In this document: positions 1 through 4,918 of the stretch, in pieces
Numbering within the stretch: position 1 is the stretch's first letter
Layout of the letters: each line of letters opens with the position of its first letter
Assembly (NCBI GenBank): GCA_021800745.1
Contig: JAJYYS010000103.1
Coordinates: forward strand, 1-5,722
From: a bacterium
Lineage (GTDB): Bacteria > SZUA-79 > Acidulodesulfobacterales > Acidulodesulfobacteraceae
Reading direction: 5' to 3'
Length of the DNA stretch: 5,722 nucleotides
The notes under the pieces: generated by a model
Databases searched by the model: none
The model's input: the letters and a program-made list of their open reading frames with translations, nothing else
What the model was told of the DNA's origin: nothing
Translations under genes and position numbers: made by a program

Positions 1-223
1 TTGCGTCCGCAGGAGTTCCTTCAGTGCCCGGAAGCCTGAAGCCGTTTCTCCAGAATGCCCTTCCGAACGGGTTAAGGTTTGGGAAAACCGTGTGGCAAAC
101 TGCGCATGAAAAATGATACTTTTGTGCAAAAGCCGGGATTGCGTTTGCTTTTTTGGGAGCCATCGCGAACGAAAGCGCCAAAACAAAAAAGGCAACCATA
201 GTTACTACTAATTTCTTTTTCAT
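1..223 (-). CDS. Exported c-type cytochrome, N-terminal part (cut by the window edge)
   Basis: The reading frame starts at an ATG (223-221) preceded by an AAGGAAAG ribosome binding site and stays open for 74 codons to the left edge, so the C-terminus is missing. Residues 1-28 form a typical signal peptide: MKKK, a hydrophobic core, then cleavage after A-N-A at 28. The mature protein begins IPAFAQKYHFSCAVCH. C40-x-x-C43-H44 (positions 92-106) is a covalent heme c attachment motif, so the protein should receive heme in the periplasm. The motif is followed by P-N-L-N-P-F-G and R-N-G-F. From memory, this SCxxCH...LNxFG...NG pattern opens a group of periplasmic or outer-membrane c-type cytochromes in Gram-negative bacteria, some of which continue into a beta-barrel-like region; that part cannot be checked here. 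Signal peptide and heme site are directly visible. The electron-transfer role follows from the family. The electron partner and the number of further hemes are unknown. Confidence 0.85.
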   Translation of the reverse strand, partial: MKKKLVVTMVAFFVLALSFAMAPKKANAIPAFAQKYHFSCAVCHTVFPNLNPFGRAFWRNGFRLPGTEGTPADA

Positions 224-390
224 AACTTTCCTTTCTCTTAAAGTTAAAGTTAAAAATTAAATTAAATTAGAACTTTTGGTTTTTTAAAAATAATACTGCT
301 TGCTGCAAATTTTTAATCTTTCTAAAGTCTTTCTACTCTGCACCTCCTTCAAAGATTTTATATTACCTTAACTCACCGTTAGAAACTTGA
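224..390. other. AT-rich intergenic region with an orphan Shine-Dalgarno sequence
   Basis: No coding region is supported here. Short direct repeats (AAGTTA, then AAATT) lie at about 238-270. On the minus strand, GAAGGAGGTG (350-341) is a perfect nine-base match to the consensus Shine-Dalgarno sequence, but no ATG follows at a usable distance. The overlapping GTG would open only a 19-codon frame. The cytochrome start lies about 118 bases downstream and has its own ribosome binding site. The region presumably carries the cytochrome promoter and leader, although I could not identify convincing -35 and -10 boxes. Confidence 0.5.
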
Positions 391-459
391 AAACCACCCT
401 CGAGTTATTGTAAAATATAGGTGTTGAACAAATACCAACAATAACCCAAAAGGTGGTTT
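391..459 (+). repeat. Long imperfect inverted repeat (hairpin) in the leader of a transposase remnant
   Basis: The two arms pair almost end to end: AAACCACC (391-398) with GGTGGTTT (452-459), GTTATTGT (404-411) with ACAATAAC (438-445), and GGTGTT (420-425) with AATACC (431-436, one G-U pair), around the loop GAACA (426-430). Internal bulges are CTCGA/CCAAAA and AAAATATA/A. The right arm contains AAGGTGG (450-456), the likely ribosome binding site for the ATG at 463, so an RNA reading through this hairpin would hide it. Structures that block translation of read-in transcripts are known in several insertion sequences; applying that here is inference. It could also form part of the element's end. 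Confidence 0.7.
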
Positions 460-610
460 ATAATGAAAATTTTATAACTAAATTTAAAAATGAGCAACGA
501 AAAAATTACATCCTTCGGCGGTAGTTTTTTAATAGCCGATTTTATAAAGAATTTAGGCCTTGAAGAAAGATTGGATTCTTCTCTTACTAAGGCAATTAAT
601 GAAGTATTTT
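391..610 (+). mobile_element. Remnant of the left part of an IS1380-like insertion sequence
   Basis: This interval joins the leader hairpin to the truncated transposase frame behind it. Only the 5' part of the element remains: the catalytic domain and the right end are absent, and the sequence after about position 600 no longer looks like transposase. Boundaries are approximate, because I found no flanking target duplication and no matching right terminal repeat. The element cannot move by itself. Confidence 0.45.
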
Positions 611-666
611 TATTAAAACTTCTATATAACTATAACAGCACCTACAAGCATACCTCCAACAGCTGA
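463..666 (+). pseudogene. Truncated IS1380-family (DDE group 1) transposase with an early stop
   Basis: The best start is ATG 463, six bases after AAGGTGG, but the fifth codon is TAA (475-477). In the same frame a second ATG at 490 opens 58 codons ending at TGA 664-666. Its beginning, MSNEKITSFGGSFLIADFIK, followed by NLGLEERLD, resembles the N-terminus of IS1380-type transposases, which commonly start with a short stretch, then a T-x-x-G-G segment, then a helix carrying L-G-L. Full transposases of this family are roughly 400-450 residues, so about nine tenths is missing, including all catalytic acidic residues. Resemblance seems to end near codon 37 (about 600); the rest is probably host sequence read in frame. 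Family assignment is from recalled pattern only. The non-functional state is clear from the length. Confidence 0.6.
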
Positions 667-735
667 AATTATAGGATATTTAAGTCTAAACTCAAGTTCT
701 TTTAAATCTTTTTTCGACACCTTTCCCGACAGCAC
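622..735 (-). pseudogene. Possible C-terminal remnant of an unidentified membrane protein
   Basis: The minus-strand frame ends at TAG (624-622) and is open back to the stop codons beside 802. Its last 37 codons from a GTG at 735 look protein-like: a charged stretch VSKKDLKELEFRLK followed by YPIISAVGGMLVGAVIVI, a plausible final membrane helix. Upstream of the GTG the frame becomes unconvincing (PDCVCWF), and no start with a ribosome binding site is seen, so this would be a broken 3' end. The helix faintly recalls the P-I-I-A-A-x-G-G-M segment of NhaA sodium/proton antiporters, but that is too weak to name it. The plus strand has an equally long open frame over the same bases (about 617-783), rich in Ser, Thr and Phe and also without a start, so coding status is uncertain. 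Confidence 0.25.
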
Positions 736-777
736 GATTATTACCTTACTAAACCAGCAAACGCAGTCGGGAGTAAG
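725..777. repeat. Two interleaved inverted repeats downstream of the pilin unit
   Basis: CCCGACAGC (725-733) pairs with GCAGTCGGG (763-771) with one mismatch. CTTACT (745-750) pairs perfectly with AGTAAG (772-777). The arms alternate rather than nest, so the stems either form a pseudoknot or exclude each other. There is no T-run after either stem on either strand, so this is not a standard intrinsic terminator. It lies 25-77 bases past the stop codon of the minus-strand unit and could protect or end that transcript, or be chance. Confidence 0.4.
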
Positions 778-801
778 AGAATAAATAAATCTGATACCTT
801 A

Positions 802-1662
802 TTACTGCGGATTTGCGACGGTAACGGAAACCCCGCTGGATTGCCAATAAAAAGGTTCGTTGGGCGCCTGCGTAGCTATCGTAATATTAATATTGCAGTT
901 ATATACGCTGGCTGAAGAGTTCTTATTGCAAGCGGATGCCGTGGGCGGTGGGGGCGGAGTATTATTGCCGCCGCCTCCATTGCCATTAACGCCGGACCCT
1001 CCGCCGCCTCCGCCTTTTGGTTTTGGTCTTGCAGGTTGGGTTTTAGGTTTAACTCCAAGAATATTATTTAAAATTCCGCCCAAAAAATAACGCCAATCAT
1101 TTCGCCAATTTAAATTTAGCGACTGGTTGGAATTAAGGTTGGAAAGCAAAAGATACAATTCGACGTCGGTTAATTTTGATAATAATTTATTTAAATCCTT
1201 TTTGCTCAATGAGTTCAACAGTGTATAAAGTTGGCTACTCGTTAAAGTGTTCAATAGATAATATAACTGATTCGAATTTAACTGGTGCAGCAGATTATAA
1301 AATTGTTTCGGGGATAATGCCGACAAAATTCCGTTAAGCTGACCGGAACTTAACGGAATTAAAACTCCGTAAAGGTCTGCTGGACTTAAGATAGATAAAA
1401 CCGAATTTAGCTGTTTTCCGCTTAAAAGCGAAAGAACGCTGTTTGTCTGATCGGGACTCAACGGATATAAAAGACTGTATAAATCTTTATTAGATAAACA
1501 ACTGACGGCATTATAAACCTGCGTTCCGGTCGTCATACTCAAAAGCTGACTCTGGGTAGGCGCAGAACAAGTTCCGGCATCTGCTCTATTTGCGTTAAAA
1601 ACGCTAAAGAGCAGTATTGCCGATATTATTACGATTAATAATATAAGAAAAAACCGTCTCAT
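802..1662 (-). CDS. Secreted protein with about twelve 12-residue repeats, third gene of the pilin unit
   Basis: I do not recognise this 286-residue protein. ATG 1662-1660 is preceded by AAGGA about nine bases away. Residues 1-29 are a signal peptide ending in A-D-A, so the mature chain begins near G30. Residues 43-186 are tandem repeats exactly 12 residues long, with the pattern x-Leu-Ser/Thr/Asn-x-x-Gln/Asp-Leu-Tyr/Asn-x-Leu/Val-Leu-x; the first unit (43-54) and last (175-186) are degenerate. This suggests short helices stacked as a solenoid. Residues 204-240 are a Gly- and Pro-rich linker (PKPKGGGGGG, then PPPPPP). A small C-terminal domain (241-286) carries C245 and C256, a possible disulfide; C32 and C55 may form another. 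There is no lipobox and no pilin cleavage site. It starts 24 bases after the PilW-like gene, so co-transcription is likely. Its place suggests a pilus-associated, secreted or periplasmic scaffold role; that is inference from context. Confidence 0.85.
   Translation of the reverse strand: MRRFFLILLIVIISAILLFSVFNANRADAGTCSAPTQSQLLSMTTGTQVYNAVSCLSNKDLYSLLYPLSPDQTNSVLSLLSGKQLNSVLSILSPADLYGVLIPLSSGQLNGILSALSPKQFYNLLHQLNSNQLYYLLNTLTSSQLYTLLNSLSKKDLNKLLSKLTDVELYLLLSNLNSNQSLNLNWRNDWRYFLGGILNNILGVKPKTQPARPKPKGGGGGGSGVNGNGGGGNNTPPPPPTASACNKNSSASVYNCNINITIATQAPNEPFYWQSSGVSVTVANPQ
1105..1536 (-). repeat. Coding tandem repeat, twelve units of 36 bp
   Basis: This DNA encodes residues 43-186 of the secreted repeat protein. 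The unit is fixed at 12 codons without any insertion or deletion, while the DNA sequence of the units has diverged strongly. That points to an old duplication held by protein structure, not a recent slippage array. Units starting at residues 55, 67, 79, 91, 103, 115, 127, 139, 151 and 163 fit best. Confidence 0.85.
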
Positions 1663-1686
1663 TTTTTTTATTCCTTAAAAAAATAA

Positions 1687-2232
1687 CTAAAAACTAATGC
1701 CGGTAATATTATCGGCAATCGGATACGATGCCGTCACCGCTCCATTTGCTGTAACCTCTTCGTATAATATATTATTATTCAGGCAAAACACGACAAGCTG
1801 TTGACTTGGTGTTCCGTTTATCGTAACATTCTGGTAAAAAGCCGTCTCGTCGCATACGGGCAGACCCGTCCCCCCGCAGGTTGCAGTCTGTCCAGCCATA
1901 TTAGCGGTAACGATAGGCGGATTCCCTGAAGTCGCCGGATTAATTGAAGCCGATAATTTGCAGTAATGCGCGCCCGAAGGACTGATAGCCAACGCAGGAG
2001 GCATAGCCGCGCCTGCCATGCTCCTTCTTATCGTCATCATCGCATAAGTCATGGAATTGTTTGAATGAAGATACCGCTCGTTTGTAACGTAATCGCTTAT
2101 TCCCCAAATCACGACCTCATACAGCCCTATGGACAGGATGCCGATAAGCAATATAGTCATCACTAATTCTATAAGAGTAAATCCGCCGTCTTTGTTTTTA
2201 ATATCGTTTAAAAATATTGTTATCATTTTCAT
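1687..2232 (-). CDS. Type IV prepilin-like minor pilin, PilW/GspJ type
   Basis: This is a 181-residue prepilin. A 17-residue leader ends in D-G-G, then F18-T-L-I-E22-L-V starts the hydrophobic N-terminal helix (about 18-45). A prepilin peptidase of PilD type should cut after G17 and methylate F18; E22 is the conserved +5 glutamate used in assembly. After the helix come polar segments with C91, C119, C127 and C150, possibly two disulfides in the globular head. The C-terminal Y-P-I-A-D-N-I-T-G-I-S-F resembles the late segment of PilW/GspJ minor pilins, but the protein ends there, where relatives usually continue, so it may be short at its C-terminus. The start is uncertain: ATG 2232 and a second ATG two codons later both lack a clear ribosome binding site. 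The gene is second in the unit. Whether it serves a pilus or a type II secretion pseudopilus cannot be told from this window. Confidence 0.85.
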   Translation of the reverse strand: MKMITIFLNDIKNKDGGFTLIELVMTILLIGILSIGLYEVVIWGISDYVTNERYLHSNNSMTYAMMTIRRSMAGAAMPPALAISPSGAHYCKLSASINPATSGNPPIVTANMAGQTATCGGTGLPVCDETAFYQNVTINGTPSQQLVVFCLNNNILYEEVTANGAVTASYPIADNITGISF

Positions 2233-2252
2233 AGAAATTTAAAAACCGTCTC

Positions 2253-2298
2253 GTCATTCCTGCGAAAGCCCTGCCGTCATTCCTGCCTTCGCGGGAAT
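2253..2298. repeat. REP/dRS3-like palindromic repeat between the pilin genes
   Basis: GTCATTCCTGC occurs twice in the same direction (2253-2263 and 2276-2286). The second copy forms a 20-bp palindrome at 2279-2298 (ATTCCTGC, loop CTTC, GCGGGAAT), with one G-U pair in the plus-strand RNA. The first copy reads ATTCCTGCGAAAGC and then breaks off into the second. The unit matches the widespread ATTCCCGC...GCGGGAAT type of intergenic repeat, called dRS3 in Neisseria. It fills most of the 75-base gap between the two prepilin genes and may form an RNA stem that tunes expression of the downstream gene. Confidence 0.7.
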
Positions 2299-2307
2299 TA
2301 CAAATCT

Positions 2308-2847
2308 TTAATAATCCGCATAAACCGTCGAAAGAGTCACGTAGGGGTAATTTGCCGGAGCCTTAGGACAAGTTCCGCCGCCGTTTGCGGAAAACCAGCC
2401 GGTTTGAACTATGGTCTGGATGAAATTGGGCGAGCTTCCTCTAATAGTTACTATTCCGTTAGTATCGGTAAAATCAACATTACTTGCCGATATCGTCGTG
2501 TAAAAACATTGGTTGTTTACAATGGTCGGACCAAGAGAAGGTGTGTAAAAACTGGAAGGACAATACCAAGTATTTTGGTTACTGCCATTACAGATACGAC
2601 TCCCGGTATTATTAAACGCGCTGCACACCCACCCGGGCAGCCCTTTAGTTCCCACGCTTCCCCCGTTCCTGCAGTAATTCAGCGCCGCCATTTCCTGCTT
2701 TGCAACATTAACCGCCGTTTCCTCGTTTACGATATTCACGCTCTTTGCGGAACCGGCTAAAAAACTTTCGGTTATCGCGCCCATAGCCAGTCCGATTATA
2801 ATAATCGTAAAGACTATTTCTATAAGACTGAATCCGTTTTTATTCAA
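2308..2847 (-). CDS. Type IV prepilin-like minor pilin, PilV/GspI type
   Basis: This 179-residue prepilin has a very short leader, M-N-K-N-G5, cut before F6-S-L-I-E10, with the +5 glutamate in place. Residues 6-32 are the hydrophobic assembly helix. The next segment, V-N-V-A-K-Q-E-M-A-A-L (about 46-56), matches the region in PilV/GspI pilins where an Ala/Leu-rich amphipathic helix carries a Q-E-M-type motif. The head has six cysteines (59, 75, 86, 96, 114, 160), enough for three disulfides, which is many for a minor pilin. The start is TTG (2847-2845), chosen because GGAGG lies ten bases upstream, no ATG is available in frame, and the leader begins immediately. It is the first gene of the unit, with a promoter just upstream. 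A pseudopilin role in type II secretion is the main alternative. Confidence 0.87.
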   Translation of the reverse strand: MNKNGFSLIEIVFTIIIIGLAMGAITESFLAGSAKSVNIVNEETAVNVAKQEMAALNYCRNGGSVGTKGLPGWVCSAFNNTGSRICNGSNQNTWYCPSSFYTPSLGPTIVNNQCFYTTISASNVDFTDTNGIVTIRGSSPNFIQTIVQTGWFSANGGGTCPKAPANYPYVTLSTVYADY

Positions 2848-2857
2848 CCGACAGCCG

Positions 2858-2862
2858 CCTCC
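2858..2862 (-). promoter_or_regulatory. Ribosome binding site that fixes the TTG start of the first prepilin
   Basis: On the minus strand the bases AGGCGGAGGCGG contain GGAGG at 2862-2858, ten bases before the TTG at 2847. There is no in-frame ATG or GTG nearby, so this site supports the unusual initiation codon. Confidence 0.7.
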
Positions 2863-2900
2863 GCCTTTTGCCTAACTTTAAATTATTTTTAATTTATTAA

Positions 2901-2929
2901 ATTATACCGTAGTTTTATTTAAATGTAAA
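2901..2929 (-). promoter_or_regulatory. Sigma-70 type promoter for the pilin unit
   Basis: Read on the minus strand, TTTACA (2929-2924) and TATAAT (2906-2901) are separated by exactly 17 bases. This is five of six and six of six matches to the vegetative consensus. Transcription would begin near 2893, giving a leader of about 45 bases before the TTG start. I see no sigma-54 type GG-N10-GC element, which drives major pilin genes in some bacteria. Confidence 0.75.
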
Positions 2930-2948
2930 AATCCCGCCGCTTTTTTAT

Positions 2949-2977
2949 CTTTCATTTTTTTCCAAAAGTAATATAAT
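2949..2977 (+). promoter_or_regulatory. Possible kup promoter
   Basis: TATAAT at 2972-2977 is a perfect -10 box on the plus strand. The hexamer 17 bases upstream, CTTTCA (2949-2954), matches only three of six -35 positions. The surroundings are so AT-rich that chance -10 boxes are expected. If used, the leader would be about 50 bases, too short for a known potassium or cyclic di-AMP riboswitch, and I see no such structure. Confidence 0.35.
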
Positions 2978-3035
2978 AATGTTTTTATATAAATTTAATA
3001 GTTTATAAAAATCTAATTTCTAAAAATTAAACGAC

Positions 3036-4898
3036 TTGCGCATAGACAACGTTAAAAAAGCTTTAGCCGAAAATAAATCCGTCAAAGCTCTCGGCATCGT
3101 GTTCGGCGACATAGGAACCAGCCCTATATACACCGTTGCCGTCATTTTTGCTTACCTTAAAGCGACAAACTCAAACGTTTTAGGCGTAGTGTCCCTTATA
3201 ATATGGACGCTAACGCTCTTAGTCACCGTCCAGTACGTCTGGTTCGCCATGGGCATAAGCGAGAGGAACGAAGGCGGCACGATAATACTTAAAAATATCA
3301 TCGAAAAATATATAAAATCCGCCCGCGAAATTGCTTTCATAACGGTAATATCCTATATCGCCCTGTCTCTTCTTATAGGCGATTCGGTCATTACCCCCGC
3401 TATCAGTATATTAAGCGCGGTAGAAGGAATGAGCCTGATACCCTTTTTTAAAAATATAACGACCGATACGGTTGTTCTTATTTCAATTATAATTACGCTC
3501 GGATTATTCTGGTATCAGCAAAAGGGGACGGAAAAAGTCGCAAATATTTTCAGCCCGGTCATGCTTTTGTGGTTTATCGTCATCGGCGCTTCCGGTTTTT
3601 TGTCGCTGGCGCATATGCCCCAAATTTTCTTGAAAGTCATAAACCCGTGCTATGCTTTAAGGTTCGTGTTTAACGGAAATATTTCGGCAAACCGCTTAAT
3701 AACCCACGGCATCATTTCCTTATTTGTTCTGTCGGACGTTATTCTTTCTGCTACGGGCGGAGAAGCCCTGTATGCCGATATGGGGCATATAGGCAGAAAA
3801 CCGATTACAAAAGCGTGGATTTTCGTGTTTATAGCCCTTATTTTAAACTATATGGGGCAGGGGGCTTTCCTGCTTTCGCATAAAAACGATACGGACGCCT
3901 TTTTTAAGATGCTTTACTCCCAGTCGCACCTGTTTTACACGCCTATCCTTATTTTAAGCATTGCGGCAACCGTAATAGCTTCTCAGGCCGTTATAAGCGG
4001 CATATTTTCCATAGTTTACCAGCTTATAAACAACAGGATTATCCCCCTTTTAAAAATAAGCTATAAATCAAGCGAAATCCAGTCCCAGATATATATAAGT
4101 TTTGCGAACTGGTTTTTGTTTTTAAGCGTTTTGGCGGCAATACTCATATTCAGGACTTCGAATAACCTTGCTATGGCTTACGGGCTTGCCGTCAGCGGAA
4201 CTATGACTTTTACCGGCATCTTAATAAACATACATTTCTTTCACAAGAGAAGATATTTTATGCTGTTTATTTCGCTGATAACTACGTTTGCGGATATTAT
4301 GTTTTTAACTTCCAACCTGCTGTATAAAACCTTGCAGGGAGGCTATTTTGCCCTGATAATCGCCACGATACCTTTTGCAGTTATTATGATATACACGAAA
4401 GGACAGAAGAGGCTTCACAGTATATATAAGATGACCGATTTTAACATATTTTCAAAAGAATACGAATACAGGTACAAAAATTTTTCCAAACTTGCCGGAA
4501 CGTCGCTTTTTTTTGCAAGCCTTTCGGACAAGGTATCTCCTTACATTATTAAAACGATGTTTAACAACAATATTATATACGACAGAAACATTTTCGTTTC
4601 CATAGAAAGAACCGAAAAGCCTTACGGAACTGACATACTGTTTAAAAACGACGTATCTCCCGGACTGAGCCAGTTTTCGATAAGGGCGGGTTATTCGGAG
4701 GTCGTTGACGTAGAAGCGGTATTGAAGAGGTATAACATAGACGAAACAGTAATATTCTACGGGTTCGAGGAAATAGTCAGCAACAATATATTCTGGAGAA
4801 TATTCGCCCTGATTAAAAAGCTGTCCCCTTCGTTCGTCAGGTTTTACAAACTCCCTGCCGAAAAAGTCAACGGAGTAATGGTAAGGGTAAAGATGTAA
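3036..4898 (+). CDS. kup: Kup/HAK/KT-family potassium uptake transporter
   Basis: Kup proteins are inner-membrane potassium importers, generally proton-coupled. The 620-residue length is normal for the family. Visible signatures in order: G-I-V-F-G-D-I-G-T-S-P-I-Y-T (20-33) with D25, the acidic residue implicated in ion coupling; E-G-G-T (79-82); G-D-S-V-I-T-P-A-I-S-I-L-S-A-V-E-G (115-131); T-G-G-E-A-L-Y-A-D-M-G-H-I-G (240-253); N-Y-M-G-Q-G-A (271-277); A-S-Q-A-V-I-S-G (315-322); Y-G-L-A-V-S-G-T-M (382-390); and G-G-Y-F (435-438). About twelve hydrophobic helices occupy residues 18-455, followed by the usual soluble C-terminal domain (about 460-620). The start is TTG: an in-frame stop lies at 3021-3023, no ATG lies between, and the GDIGTS motif comes at the expected distance. 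No clear ribosome binding site precedes it. It is divergent from the pilin unit and convergent with lgt. Confidence 0.95.
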   Translation: MRIDNVKKALAENKSVKALGIVFGDIGTSPIYTVAVIFAYLKATNSNVLGVVSLIIWTLTLLVTVQYVWFAMGISERNEGGTIILKNIIEKYIKSAREIAFITVISYIALSLLIGDSVITPAISILSAVEGMSLIPFFKNITTDTVVLISIIITLGLFWYQQKGTEKVANIFSPVMLLWFIVIGASGFLSLAHMPQIFLKVINPCYALRFVFNGNISANRLITHGIISLFVLSDVILSATGGEALYADMGHIGRKPITKAWIFVFIALILNYMGQGAFLLSHKNDTDAFFKMLYSQSHLFYTPILILSIAATVIASQAVISGIFSIVYQLINNRIIPLLKISYKSSEIQSQIYISFANWFLFLSVLAAILIFRTSNNLAMAYGLAVSGTMTFTGILINIHFFHKRRYFMLFISLITTFADIMFLTSNLLYKTLQGGYFALIIATIPFAVIMIYTKGQKRLHSIYKMTDFNIFSKEYEYRYKNFSKLAGTSLFFASLSDKVSPYIIKTMFNNNIIYDRNIFVSIERTEKPYGTDILFKNDVSPGLSQFSIRAGYSEVVDVEAVLKRYNIDETVIFYGFEEIVSNNIFWRIFALIKKLSPSFVRFYKLPAEKVNGVMVRVKM

Positions 4899-4918
4899 CG
4901 TTTACTATAGGAATGGTT

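Noticed and set aside
224..300. Short AT-rich direct repeats considered as a CRISPR or origin-like iteron array
   Set aside because: Units are only 5-6 bases, contiguous and low in complexity, without spacers or a DnaA box that I could see.
945..1020. G-rich stretch on the minus strand that might form a G-quadruplex
   Set aside because: The runs are mostly two guanines long and are fully explained by glycine codons in the linker.
860..1090. Plus-strand open frame with a proline-rich protein
   Set aside because: It lies antisense to the Gly/Pro-rich linker of the secreted repeat protein; the polyproline is the complement of glycine codons, and the minus-strand gene has a signal peptide, repeats and a ribosome binding site.
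2404..2760. Plus-strand open frame of 118 codons
   Set aside because: It is antisense to the PilV/GspI-like prepilin, has no recognisable domain or ribosome binding site, and its composition is not protein-like.
2917..2970. Small minus-strand frame of 17 codons beginning ATG AAA GAT
   Set aside because: It overlaps the -35 and -10 boxes of the pilin promoter and has only a weak ribosome binding site, so it is probably chance.
2978..3035. Possible riboswitch ahead of kup
   Set aside because: The leader is about 50 bases and almost purely A/T, too short and unstructured for a cyclic di-AMP (ydaO) or potassium-sensing riboswitch.
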